A stretch of DNA of 64,000 nucleotides from Cyclaneusma minus (GCA_037179335.1 JAKZHN010000026.1:1-64000), one strand, 5' to 3'; positions 46,976 to 58,143 are shown, counted from the first letter of the stretch. Numbers and translations are program-made. Notes: a model not told the origin generated them from the sequence alone.

Positions 46976-47602
46976 GGCCCTACCCATGCCTTATATCTAC
47001 AAGCCATCGACGATCTTGCAATGAATATCGTCGAGTCTGGTAAACCGGCTGCCACCGCCCGAGAAATAATGCAACAAGTCCTCGAGATTCGGGAAAAGAA
47101 GTTTGGCAAAGAACAGCCATTTACACTACTGGCCGCTCTCAATCTGGCACGCGCAGAGTCGGCTATGGGCGATCATGTATCCGCAGAGAAGAGAATGTGG
47201 GCGGGCCTCGCCATTGCTGAGAGAAACTTGGGGGAAACCCATTTGGGAACGCTGGCTGGCAAAGTTCACCTAGCGCGAGTGTTGCAGAGACAGAAGCGCT
47301 TCGAGGAGGCGGAGAGGATGTTTCATGATGCATGTAATAAGGAGAAGTATAAGACTGCTGCAAGGAAAGATGGGGACCACGTGGACAGGATTTTGGCTTT
47401 GTGGCTGTATCTCTTGTGTTTAGAGGAAGCTGGCAAAACTCAAGGGGCGATGGATATCAGCGTGCAGCTGGAAAGAATTCTAGAAACGATTGGCGGCGAG
47501 GGTTTGGGAAAGAGTCACAAATTTGCAGAGAAGCTACGGGTGAAAAAGGCGGCGTTGGAGGCAACGTTGATGCGTAATGCTAGTCCCGCTGCTATCGAGT
47601 GA
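46961..47602 (+). CDS. TPR (kinesin light chain-like) fragment
   Basis: A 213-codon frame with several 42-residue tetratricopeptide units of the kinesin light chain type, for example EIREKKFGKEQPFTLLAALN, AIAERNLGETHLGTL and RQKRFEEAERMFHDA. Such repeats occupy the C-termini of many fungal NLR-like and signalling proteins. No N-terminal domain precedes it. The frame opens at the P450 truncation point, so it is probably the 3' part of a larger gene cut by the same rearrangement. Expression is doubtful, though an ATG at 46961 exists. A stand-alone TPR protein cannot be excluded. Confidence 0.55.
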   Translation: MHSVDGPTHALYLQAIDDLAMNIVESGKPAATAREIMQQVLEIREKKFGKEQPFTLLAALNLARAESAMGDHVSAEKRMWAGLAIAERNLGETHLGTLAGKVHLARVLQRQKRFEEAERMFHDACNKEKYKTAARKDGDHVDRILALWLYLLCLEEAGKTQGAMDISVQLERILETIGGEGLGKSHKFAEKLRVKKAALEATLMRNASPAAIE

Positions 47603-47843
47603 AGTGTGGAGCTGGAGTGCTATTGATATTCAAGACAAGTAAGAATAAACGTGGCTGCCGGCCGGGCTTGATGATCATTCAGGAATTCCTTCTTTGCGAC
47701 CTTTCCTCTTATTGTGACTGTCGACAGCGGCCTCTGCTTCGCAAACGCCGTGCATTCCTAAATCAGCAATAGTGTCTACTACTCCCTCAGGACTTGAGGT
47801 ACAGCGTTTCTTGTCCTATTTCTTCAACCCTGACAGGCTGACT
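47603..47843. other. Spacer within the island
   Basis: No protein-like frame. Weak similarity to the P450 3' flank begins near 47805 (AGGTACAGCGTTTCTTG against AGGCACTGCTTTTCTTG at 46405), so the duplicated unit may start there. Confidence 0.4.
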
Positions 47844-47927
47844 TCCAGCGGCAGTCAAAAATTTGGGACAGCATAGATTAGGTGGATGATGACACACGAT
47901 GCTTCTGTAAGGGTAAAATCCTCTGTG
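47844..47927 (-). pseudogene. Decayed second copy of the P450 3' exon
   Basis: Closely similar to 46445-46528 within the truncated P450. The stretch GATGACACACGATGCTTC and the following bases are shared. Read on the minus strand it gives EDFTLTEASCVI, then diverges and meets a stop codon soon after (AVPNF then stop). Many differences are C-to-T or G-to-A. Similarity ends at the intron acceptor of the first copy, so flanking intron sequence is not shared. Confidence 0.75.
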
Positions 47928-48435
47928 AAGTAGAACGATAAGAGCCGCTCGTAGACTGTAATCCGGTCAGCCTCTCGCCGACGGACAATTTAAGATAGTG
48001 AATAAAACTACCCGGTACCAATTTTAATAAAGCTAGTCCTGGATTCAACCTTCTAATAGTTTAGGTGGAGACAATGCTGATGTTTAACCCTGGAATCACG
48101 CGGAATGCTGCACTCTGTGGCTACCCACCCTTTATAACTATACTATTAGAAGAGGAGCTCTCTCTAGGAGAGCTCCTTCAAGGACACCACACCTGTGCTA
48201 GCGTGTGATTCTCACCCACCCCCTGTCAACCAACAGCCGATGACTAATCTCGACGGCACCCCTATCCTCGCAATATCTTACTCTAGAACTCATGCTTGAC
48301 TCTTTGAGACCAACCACAACTTTCCACGGATATCTGGCAGCACTAGAGACACTAGCATCTCCAAAGATGCCGTAATACCGCCCAGCAAATCGACCAATTA
48401 GGGTAAACGGAACTAACACTCCTAGAAAACTCAAT
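47928..48435. other. AT-rich spacer with inverted repeat
   Basis: About 0.5 kb without a supported gene. It contains the perfect inverted repeat at 48153-48177. Sequence around 48000-48060 is AT-rich with CTAATAG-like elements. Transposon-remnant origin is possible, but no terminal repeats or protein fragment were identified. Confidence 0.45.
48153..48177. repeat. 10-bp perfect inverted repeat with 5-nt loop
   Basis: AGGAGCTCTC at 48153-48162 and GAGAGCTCCT at 48168-48177 are exact reverse complements separated by TCTAG. It lies in the fragment-rich island. It could be a hairpin or a mobile-element boundary remnant. Confidence 0.8.
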
Positions 48436-49229
48436 ATGGGAACCGACGAGAAAACTCTTCTAGACCTAATCTCGGGGCCAGACGGCGCTGGCAAGGATAC
48501 CACAATAGGCTGTATGCTGTTCAAGGTTGGTCTGATCAGAATTGGTTGCATTGAAGATTATACTCTAATAGTAGTCTTGTATGGGGGGCTTGATATGTTG
48601 ATGATGGAGAGGTTCCAGCAGTTGGGGATTCAACGCTACGATGAGGCAGCCAAGGATCTGCGGAGCCTCAAAATCGCCCCATCTTGTTTTGTACCAAACT
48701 ATCACGTTACTATACTAGGTATACATCACATTTCTCCCTTCGACCACATATGGTATTGACAAAACATCATAATTAGATGCCGGCGTCGAGAAAGTAGATT
48801 GTGCTAGTATTATTCTTTCAGCCGATACCCTAGCAAACTGGGAAACAGTAAAGGAATACTTCGACTCTGCGAGACAAAACATAGTATTGATCAACAAGCT
48901 GTAAGAGACTACCTATGCTACACTTATCTTAATTGAGCTAATCACAAACCAGGGATGCTATCAGCTGGTCCGAGGAGAAGTTCAAACATATAGTCAAGAA
49001 ACTTCGATTTGCAGACAAGTATTACGACCACCAAGAAAACTCTGCTGCTTTGTTTCTAAAGTTTCACAGATTCCCATTATCCCAATCTCAGCTATACATG
49101 GGGACAATATGCCTGAGAAGTCACTGGAATGTCCTTGGTACCGGGTACGAAGGCTGGAAGGGAAATGACGAAAGCGGCACGAGTCTCTTCACTCTCTTAG
49201 ATGCCCTCACGGTACTATTTCGGACTTAG
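48436..49229 (+). pseudogene. Divergent eEF1A-like G-domain gene, motifs lost
   Basis: Exons 48436-48718, 48777-48900 and 48953-49229 splice in phase to a 227-codon frame. The alignment order follows the eEF1A G domain: GPDGAGKDTTIGCMLFKVG (P-loop region, but Asp replaces the Ser/Thr that binds magnesium), PNYHVTILDAGVEKVDCAS (the DxxG switch motif is gone), then VLINKLDAISWSEEKF with the NKxD motif kept. Domains II and III are absent. At about 49060-49140 the conserved phrase IPIIPISAIHGDNMPEKS is encoded in a different frame, while the main frame stays open and regains homology at GWKGNDESGT. It is very unlikely to be a functional elongation factor. It may be a decayed paralogue or a repurposed short protein. 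Confidence 0.7.
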
Positions 49230-49868
49230 CGAGATCAAGGTAGCTAGCTGGCTTAGGTCGCTTTCGTTGTCTAACGGTGGCATGAAAGAGGGGGGCGGAT
49301 GTATAAACGTTGCACAATTATCTGGTTGAGGTTGAAGTCACCGTTGAACTTTCACTTCTACACAGGGCTTTTTGTAGAAGTGAACTAAGTCGCGACCGAA
49401 GTTTTGAAATACAGGACGGGCCAACTCTAATACGGACACCGCTCTAAGCAATAATTTAGGCTAACAGCAATGCTCATTAATATAGAGGCTAACAACTAGA
49501 TATTGATTTCTAGAGATGAAGAGATAGGGCAGTATTGAGTATTCCGATCATGCCTAGCCGGTCCTGGATGTCAAAACTTTAGACGGGATTAAGCTCACCA
49601 CATTTAGAAACCATTGAAGATCTCGTAGTGCTGAGTGACCTAGGTATATCGAATGTGTGAAAGCCAACCGCCCGAGAACTCATATAGATCATCGGCGTCG
49701 CCCTCGACAAGCGCAAAAAGCTTCTTACGTCGTCTAATAGGATATGAATTGCGCCATCCCTTCCATCTGTGCAATAATAATCGGGAGTCATAGCATCATC
49801 AAGATTATATACAAGCAAAATACCACACATACAGGCGAAGCATGACCAAAGTGCTATCCAGAACCCAT
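49230..49868. other. AT-rich spacer, right end of the island
   Basis: About 0.64 kb, AT-rich, with a CCTAGGTAT motif at 49639-49647. A short minus-strand frame (49579-49830) has no protein-like features. It includes the 3' flank of the large minus-strand gene. Confidence 0.45.
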
Positions 49869-52800
49869 CTATCCAATAGCGTTCATCTCCTCTCTCTGCC
49901 TCAGATACTTCTTCGCCAGCTCATCTCCGCCTCTTGCACTCGCCTCCATCCAGTGATAAGCCACGCACATCGTCGCCGGGTCATTCCTCTCCTTGTCGCC
50001 CTCCCTACTTTCCCTTCCAGCACCGGCCGCATTCGCGGTTTTAAATACATCCTTCGGCTTTGTCAGCGGTAGAGTCGTTCTTGCTACCAGCTCCGGATGA
50101 GTGAGGTAGAAAATCGCTAGCTCGCGCTCGGCAACCGGGTCTCCTTCTTTCGCAGTGATAGTCCACATCTGTGCTGCGTCTTGCATGCTGTATTTCATCA
50201 CTGGAGGCCGCTTTTCCTCGTTGCCGGTGGCAGCACTTGTCTGATTCCCGGCATGAGAGGCGGGATTGGAAGTGTCGTCGGTAGACGAGTGATGCTGAGA
50301 GGCACTTGTGAAAGCGGACGACGTTTGCCTGGTTTGCGTATAATGCACCACGATCTCATCCGCGATCTCAACGAGGGTGCGGCAAACGTCTTGCTTCAAT
50401 CCTAATGCGGCAAGGCCTGCATCCCAAAAAGCTTTCCCGCGCTCCGTCTTATCAAGTATGGCAGCGGGCACAAACGAGGCGATGAATTGTAGGTCTCGAA
50501 AGAGTGTCTTCGGGCGCATGGAGGCTGAGCGAAAAAGATCTTGTAAGGCGTCAACAATCATGTCGGTTGTAGCTGAGCTGACACCGCCTTCACGGCGATT
50601 ATCAAATGACTTCTGGGAACCATGGTGAGGAGAGCTTGGAGCGGCAGGATTAATCGCGTGAGAGCGACGTTCCCTACAGTTGTCGATAGCTTCTTCTAAA
50701 GTCTGCGCCTGAGGTGCAGCAGTCAACATCGCGCTGCGGGTATAGTCTGCAACGTTCCCAGTAATCTGAGTATCAGATGAGATTGATAGATGATCACGAC
50801 GGTGTCTGCGTTGTGGTGTCGACGTAATAGAGGCGATTATGAGTTGCTCAAGCTCATATAGAGCGTTAAGTTTCGCGTAAGGGTTTGGATGAACAGAGAA
50901 CATCCTCAGTAACCGGCGGAATGCAGATCTGTACGGGAACTCGGGAGGGTCCGATTCTTTCGTAATAGTTCGCCTCGAGGAAACAGTTATAGCGTCGCTG
51001 GCCGACGAAGTATCGGCTGCTGGCTGAGCTTCAGGTGCCAAAGTATCGGGAGACTTTTTGTGAGAAGTCGGAATGGTCTTTTCGTTATTGTCTCCTTGAG
51101 TGTCAGCTTGATCAGCCGAGTCAGGCTTATGCGCAGAACATAGGTCCCGAAAGCTCTTCTTCTTTTCGATGATGCGCTTCTTTTTCTTCCTCATCCTTCT
51201 CTCATGCCGTTCTTTCCTCTCGATACATTCCTGTCCAAGATCTCCGGAAAACCAAGAGTCAGTCTCGCTACCGCGAGCAAAAACCAGATTTCCGAGATCA
51301 CTGATCAGAAGACTCGTTAGTGTCTGCTTCAAGTCAACCAAAAATCGCTGTTTCGCCATACTCGCGCTTTCGCCGCTCTTGAGCATGATCGTGTCATTCG
51401 TCGAAGATGCGGTCGCCGGTCTCTGACTACTGACGCTGGTCGATGGGGAATGACTCCATGTTTGGAACGGTGACCAGAAAGTCAGCGCAGAGTCGATAGT
51501 CAGTACAGGACTTGACATGCCAAAGTAGTCCTGAGAATCCATCAAATCGCTTGTGGTGCTTCCTCTCGACATCCCCCACTTATTCGAGTCAAAGCTTTGT
51601 TGCGAACTATTCCTAGCAGACATTGAGCGGAGATCCCGATGACTTGGTCGTGCCGTAGGGGCAAAGTCTAGGTTTCGGAGGCCCCGCGATCCCGGATCTT
51701 GATCATTTCCGTCATCGGAAACACTCAACGAGCCGAGACCTGAGAAGAACAAATCACCCTTCTGTCGTCCACTGTCCAAGATCTTTTTGTCGCGGTAGTA
51801 TAGTTCACTGGACCAGAGTACTGGCCCATCCATCAAGTTGTCGCCCACAAGCTTGTTGATACAGTGGTCTATCTCGAGACAGAACCGGTGAATTCGCTCT
51901 TCGCCTTTGCAGAAGTTTTCAATACCATATTGAGACAGCCACCGCAGCGTCTTCTCCGACTGATCATCGGACAACTTATTTGGTCCCCCGTAATCGTCGG
52001 GAGCGGTAACCATATCGATGACTTGAGCCTCCGTGCGGAGGAGAAAGTTGTTGACGGAAGATCTTGACATGTTCCGGGGCCGACTCGGTGTATAACCCAG
52101 TTGCTTGGAATGCTTTGGCGATGCCATAGTCTTCAAAGCAATCGCAATGTTGCGGGCGCCTTCGTATGCGGCCGAATTCTTTACGTCTGTAACGTACCAC
52201 ATTTTATCTCGCAAGGCTTTGAGTCGCTTCGTCATGGACTCGATACTTTGGTCGTGGCGTTCCTGCGACTGTTTCAGCCAGACTAACCATGCGTCGTATT
52301 CCTCAATGGCGCTCGCCGAATGTCTGATTAGATCCCTCGGTCCCCTTGAGAATATATTCAACAATTCAGCAAAACCATCCTGTCTCAGCGAAGGTGAAGT
52401 GATCTGGCGCAGCTGTTGGAGGGTTTTGAAATACAAATGGGCGTTGACAAAATCCGACTGAGCTCGACACTGCTTTTGCGCCGCTTCAAGCATCATAACA
52501 AGCATGGGCCGGGGCTCTTCAGGAGCATCCGCTTCTATGTTTGGATCTTTGTCGTCCCGTTGCCTCGAAGATCGCCGCTCGGTAGAAGCAGATTTGTGGG
52601 GCTTCATAGGGGGAGAGCTTGGGTCTCGCACTCGGTATGGGTTTCTGGATCTTGGTTCGAAGACTGGAGACGTGACAGAACTCTTGACACGATTCTTCTT
52701 CCGAGCGCTATCCAGGGTAGTTCTGTTGCTGAAAGTCTTGGAAACGCTCTTTGTATCAAGAGCCTGTGGAATCTCATACTCTTGTACCAATTTCAAAGTC

Positions 52801-55361
52801 GAGTCCCTCAACTGATGATAGTCTTTGTCTAAATCGGACTTGGTGCGTACGTCGTCAATCTCGTCATCACTGCTTGTTGTATCATCCTCTTCATGATCAT
52901 CGTCGAGATCGTGAAGCATGTGAGTGGACAAGGACTTGCCATCAGAGGAAATAAAAAGAACTGCCCATCTTTCTGCACAAGGATGGCATGACCCAGCCAT
53001 AGCCTCCGATCCCAGGGTAGATGTCATTTCTTGGAGAGCCGATCGCAGGCTGGACACTTCGTCTCCATAGGAGCCGGTGCGCTGGCTTTGTGCAAATGAC
53101 GATAAGGATGTCGATGAATACCGTGAATTTGACGCATCATTCAAAAGAGGCTCCTGGGACGTTGTGATGTCACTTATAACCGAAGAGCCACTGGTACTGA
53201 CAACGGACGCATTATCAAAAGCGTTTCGAGGCAGAGAGGATGCAGTCAAACTGGAAGATATTCCGGATACGCCCGAAACAGAAGAAGTGCCGGAGCGAAA
53301 GCCACTCGTGTGAAGATCCTTCTCTAGTGACCCAGATGCAGGACGTCGCTCAGGGAACAGCGCATTTACCATGGTCAGGATATCCGAGGGGCTAATCACA
53401 AGATAGGGATGTACTTCCGCGGTCTCCCTAAGAGACGTAATGGATCTGGCAGGTAGAAGTTTGGCGTGGGGCCTAGATGAGCGCGCAGTACGGAACTTGG
53501 ACATGATGTTCTCAATGTGACTGCGAATCCCAGGAGGTGGCGTGGCTTGTTTCCTGTAGGCCCATCAATATACACAAGCAAATACTGGTCCTGAACGGAG
53601 ACCTACCAAGTCAAGTCCACAACCAGTTTCTGCGATCTCATGGCAACCTCTTTGAGGATCTTTTGCCTACCGTACTCCGTGATGTGGTATTCGGACAACA
53701 TACCAAAAGACTTCCAAGTGTCAGCAAGCTATCTGAAACGCTGTACTCGGAACATGGTACCTCGGGGTGAATTATGGCGTTTAGCAGAAAGACAGAAAAG
53801 AGCCATTTCGAGACGAGAAAATTCCTGGCCGGTCCATGTCTCTTCGGATTCAGTTTCCTGAGGATAGCATTTCCAAGCTCTAGGAGACCCTCAGGGATAC
53901 CACCGGATTCTGGATCATCCACAACTTCGAATAAACCGCGAACCGCAGCATCATAGAATTCATCGGCAGCTATGGAGTCCTTGGCATTCCGCGGCTCAAC
54001 ATGGATCCTAGTTCCGGCCTGGTCCTCGGCCTTTTCCAAAAGAAATGCACCGTCCTCGAGGATTTTCATAAGATACCATTCCATGTTGCTCCGGCCAGAC
54101 CAATCACGCATGGCGGCCCAGATATTGAGAACACTGCATATGAAGGCATCTGTACCACTCTTGCTCTCAGTAATAAGCCTGGCACAGGCAGTGGCCCAAA
54201 CATCGGTTCTCCTTATGTCCTCGGCGGAATCTGGACCAGCAGAGTTGGCAAAACACGTATGTATCAAAGCAGATAAAGGATCATGACGCTGAAAAGACAA
54301 CAAACGCTCGACTGCAGAGGGTAAATGTGCTGAAGTCCGATGGATACTTGAAGCATGGCCTCTCGACCGGGTATGAAATGGCAAAACAGAATCAATGGGC
54401 TCCAGTCCTTGGTGGAAAATGGTAAGAGCAGAAAGTTCCGCGGGGGTAAGACTGGTCAGACGAGTGGCAAGAAAATCCGAGTTGTTACGGATCTGGGACA
54501 GAAAACTGAGCAAAGTCTCACGAGATTGGGCAGGAATCTCATGCATAAACGTAGAAAAAGAACTTGGAGCATCTTGCTTTGCAAGTTTGACTCCTCCAAT
54601 GTCCAGGTCTGGCTCCAGCAGCGCATAGCGGCGGGTTGCGTCGCAAGAGTTGCGCACATCATGGACAGCATTGTACAGGATGGCAAAGTTCTTCTTCTCA
54701 TCTGCCCGGAAGTTATCCACAAGGGTCCGGTGGGCAAGTTCTCCGCAGCGGGACAGACGCGCCGAGATGGCGGTGGCCACCAAGGATCTCTGAAGTCGGA
54801 TGCGCGATTGGGAGCGCTTCCTCTCCTGGTATGTGGATAACCTCACCAAATGAGCAAGCTCCTCAAGGGTGGTAGAGGCCGAGTCCGAGGCAGCTTCCTT
54901 TAGGTTTGGGGTCAGATATTGGGACAGATCCTGCAGCAAGGGAAGCTGTGGAAGCTTGCTACCAGCGCCAGCAGAGGTCGAGGCACGGTATGAGGACTGG
55001 GGCGAGGGACTTCGCTCTGGCTCGGCAGAAGTCCTATCCGTGTCCTGGAGACGTCTACTTGGAGAGCGAGATCCGGTGGAGCTCAGAGAAGAGGCGCGGC
55101 GCATGGGCGAGGAGGAAAAGGGAACATTGTCAGGAGGCGAGGGCGTCGGGCCCCGCGTCGAAAGGTGGGTAATTGTTGGCGAGACGGCTGGCGCAAAGAG
55201 GATCAGTCAGTTTGGATGGGCAGCAGAAGACAAGTCGGACGAAACAGGAATAAATCTGGCGGACAGAGAGACAGTTGCACAGCAAGGCTTTCTAGCAACG
55301 ACGTACGAGGGGAGGCGTGCGCCGGGCCTGGCGGCGAGGAGGAAGGCTGCATCGTGATCAT
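49869..55361 (-). CDS. Large fungal protein, RasGAP-like stretch and Sel1-like C-terminus
   Basis: Coding order 55361-55307, 55187-53761, 53710-53607 and 53553-49869, giving 1756 residues. I recognise the type, a large fungal-specific signalling-like protein, but not a named orthologue. The N-terminus is Ser/Pro-rich. A helical region (about 100-530) ends with WLFSVFLLNAIIHPE, SEYHITEYGRQKILKEVA and PPGIRSHIENIMSKF, which resembles the end of a Ras-GAP or VPS9-type helical domain. Exon 3, only 104 nt, rebuilds this region. Long Ser-rich low-complexity stretches follow, with a second helical part (FCLEIDHCINKLVGDNL) and a lysine-rich patch (RKKKKRIIEKKKSFRD). The C-terminus has Sel1-like repeats (AYHWMEASARGGDELAKKYL). 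The first exon is predicted from a phase-matching GT-AG pair, and ATGs at 55361 and 55352 are both possible. Confidence 0.8.
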
Positions 55362-56521
55362 CTCTCCATTTGGACTGAGCTGGAGGCAGACCCGAGCTTT
55401 GGCAGCTACGAGATCAGATCGCCGGAACACACGCGCACGGAGACACTCGGTCTTGGGGGTTGGGACTTGAGCAAGCAGGAGGCTGGAAACAGGTCGGAGA
55501 GGGAACGGGGAGAAGGGGGAGGAGCAGTATTAAGTGATGGTGGTTGGGGAGGATGTCGAGCAGCGAGGACGAGTTTCACTTCTCAGCCCTCCCGCAAGCC
55601 GTGGCTCGCGCGCAGCTTCGAAGCAGGGCCACTCCCGCAGTAGAGCAGTACCCAGGTAGTAGTGGGCAGCGAGCCTACTAATTAACAGCAGGATTTAGAG
55701 TGCCGGCGCGGGACGGGCGAAGTGTCAAAGTACCTTAATCAGAGCGAGCTCTGACTGGCCCGAGGTGTCTCTTCTCGTGCCAGACTCCAACCTCGAACGT
55801 CCAATAGTCGCCCAGAGACACTGCCATTCTTCCTGGCCCGCCCGAGGCCATTCCAGTTCGCACTCCCTGCTGAATATTCTGCTGCGCTGGCGACAACCAC
55901 GTTGCGTCTCCACCATTATTGACGCCAATCAACCGCCGTCGTCGAGACACCGCACGACCCATTTCAGCCTTCTACAGATGCCGATACCAGACCTTGGAAC
56001 TGACCAGTGACCGTCGGCCCCCATTTCATGAGCTGTCACCTTTCGGAATGTGCAATAATAATAACATGTAAGCCATCTCTCGCGGCTTCTCGTAATGGAT
56101 CGCAGTCCAGTCACCGCACCAAGCACGATGAGCTGGCAAAACCCATGCATGCTCCCTTGCCGTAGCTCGCCCACTCGAAGATGCAACGCGCTCATGCACG
56201 GCAGTCATTTTTGGAATGGGCCCATGTCGAATGGACACGCCATTTTGTGCTCAGTCAAGAATGATTTTCACCTATTTATTTGCTCGACGCAGCTTCGCAT
56301 CTAGTACACCTTTTATCTCGTTGCTTAGGTACCCTCCAGTTCATGCATCAGCTCAGTCCACTCGTACATGATAGCCATTCCCAGCTCTAAGGTATATGTC
56401 GCCATCTGAGCGAAGACAGCCGTGTAGAAACGCCCAAGCGCCCCAAAAGATCCCGTCTTAGGTAGCTACACACTTTTTGGGTACAAATGAAAATGCCAAA
56501 GCCAAGGTCCTCATCCGGCAT
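55362..56521. other. Intergenic, hapX 3' side and large-gene promoter
   Basis: About 1.16 kb between two minus-strand genes. It is GC-rich near 55480-55640, just upstream of the large gene. No protein-like frame was found. A TTAGGTACC motif lies near 56325. Confidence 0.5.
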
Positions 56522-58123
56522 TCAGCCTCGTCCAAAGCGCCGGTCAAACAGCTTCAAGACTCCCATCACACTCGCAGCCTCTACCTCCATGGGTGCACGT
56601 CCAGGATGCTGCGGTGGCGTGGCGTGCAAACGTCCCAGCCAGGTGTTGAGCTTGTCGGAGGCCTGATCGAATCCTTTGTGCGTGGACAACGTCTTGTATG
56701 TATCGGCACACGAGAGACTCGGTGGCGGACCATGAGAAGATGAGCCCTCGTTGGCAATGCTACTCTGCTGATTTCCAGAGTTGCTCTCTTGAGGCTTGGA
56801 TTTGCAACACCCGCCTCCTCCACCATTACCACCACAGCAGCCCTCAGTGTCGCCGCCGGCCTCACGTAGGGCTGCTAGTGAACGACAGAAAAGACCAGAC
56901 CGAGGGTCGCTTTGACATTGCTGACACGTTCCAGGGCCGTTGGCACAAGGGTTTGAAGCAGTGTTTGCGACCGCTCGTCGTTGCATGGGATTTGGCTGCA
57001 GAGAAGGGAGCTTGAGGTTATCAGAAACCGTCACATCCCCTTCGGACGGTGGTGGCGTGACTTCATTCAGGAGAGGCGCCAGCCGATTTCCAGCATCACG
57101 GCTGTTGAAGTTCGAGATGGTGTTGTTGGCATTGGCTGCCATTTCAGCGCAGACACAGTAACTTCCGGGCTCGCAAAAGCCGCAATGATCTTGTACTTGA
57201 CGCTGTGCCACGATGTTAGAGTCCAGGGAGGGTGGCGCTTGCTCAACAGAGAGCTTAGTCTTTGAAAACGAGGAGGTGAAATCAATCTCCATAGGAGATG
57301 AAAGCTCGGAGTCCTGGCGAGGCCGCTTCTGGATCACGTTGATTTCGGGTGAGTGAGGTCTCTTCAGTTCTGCATCTGCGGCCATCACTTCTGGCAGCCC
57401 CTTAAAGGTCTCCTCGAGACACTCGCACCGGCTCGTGCTCGTGCATTTGCCACAGCCAGAGCTGGCAACAGCCTCGACGCAAGCACATCGACCTGTCCTC
57501 TGGCACGTGCTGCAGTCATTCAGCTCGGCGTTGTTCGGCTCCGGCGAGGGACGAGCGTGAGACGTGGGAACTGCCAGCGATAGATGCTGTGATCGCCGAG
57601 GAGGAAGCGGTACAGCATCGGTGCCCGTAGTCCGTAATCCATTGCGCAGATACGACAACTCCGAGATGGCAGCCTCCTTCTCCTTGCGTTCATACTCGAC
57701 GATCCGGTCCATGGTGTCATTGCGGAACTTCCACGACTGCAGCTCGGTAGTAAGCTGGTGAACATCGGCCTCCAGCCTGGATATCTTGTCGTGCAAGTCC
57801 GACTTCTCCTTGTCATGCTCGACCCTCACTTCAGCCAACTCTTCTTCCAACTCTCCCACACGGGCGGCCCTTCGCTCCCTGAAGGCACGCTGGGCAGCGC
57901 GGTTTTGAGCCTTTCTCTTGGTAGGCGGGGTATCGGTGGCCGGCTTCCTTCCAGGCTTTGGCCGAGGAGGTATCACCCATTCTTTAGAGGTTACGATGCC
58001 CGGAGTGGGTGGCAGTGACGAGGAAGCCATGCTGGCCATGGTGGTGTTCATGGACGGCGGAGCTGGAGCCAAGTTGGGAGGGGAGCTGGCTGATGACGGC
58101 GTCGAGACAGCCGGCGACGCCAT
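56522..58123 (-). CDS. hapX: HapX, bZIP iron-homeostasis regulator
   Basis: Single exon, 533 residues. HapX works with the CCAAT-binding complex: when iron is scarce it represses iron-consuming genes and supports siderophore production, and when iron is high it senses iron-sulfur clusters through its cysteine-rich regions. The CCAAT-complex contact SKEWVIPPRPKPGRKP lies at 46-61. The bZIP basic region KRKAQNRAAQRAFRERRAAR is at 69-88, followed by a coiled coil to about 130. Four Cys-rich regions lie at about 204-235 (CSTCQRTGRCAC, CGKC), 314-326 (CGFCEPGSYCVC), 393-413 (CANGPGTCQQC) and 429-440 (GCCGG ... GCC). The C-terminus VMGVLKLFDRRFG is also typical. The ATG at 58123 directly precedes the conserved Ser/Pro-rich start. 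Confidence 0.96.
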   Translation of the reverse strand: MASPAVSTPSSASSPPNLAPAPPSMNTTMASMASSSLPPTPGIVTSKEWVIPPRPKPGRKPATDTPPTKRKAQNRAAQRAFRERRAARVGELEEELAEVRVEHDKEKSDLHDKISRLEADVHQLTTELQSWKFRNDTMDRIVEYERKEKEAAISELSYLRNGLRTTGTDAVPLPPRRSQHLSLAVPTSHARPSPEPNNAELNDCSTCQRTGRCACVEAVASSGCGKCTSTSRCECLEETFKGLPEVMAADAELKRPHSPEINVIQKRPRQDSELSSPMEIDFTSSFSKTKLSVEQAPPSLDSNIVAQRQVQDHCGFCEPGSYCVCAEMAANANNTISNFNSRDAGNRLAPLLNEVTPPPSEGDVTVSDNLKLPSLQPNPMQRRAVANTASNPCANGPGTCQQCQSDPRSGLFCRSLAALREAGGDTEGCCGGNGGGGGCCKSKPQESNSGNQQSSIANEGSSSHGPPPSLSCADTYKTLSTHKGFDQASDKLNTWLGRLHATPPQHPGRAPMEVEAASVMGVLKLFDRRFGRG

Positions 58124-58143
58124 CTTCTCGTAGTTCCGCCCTG

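Noticed and set aside
46357..49229. Intact transposable element in the island
   Set aside because: No transposase, reverse transcriptase or long terminal repeats were found, only host-gene fragments and short inverted repeats.
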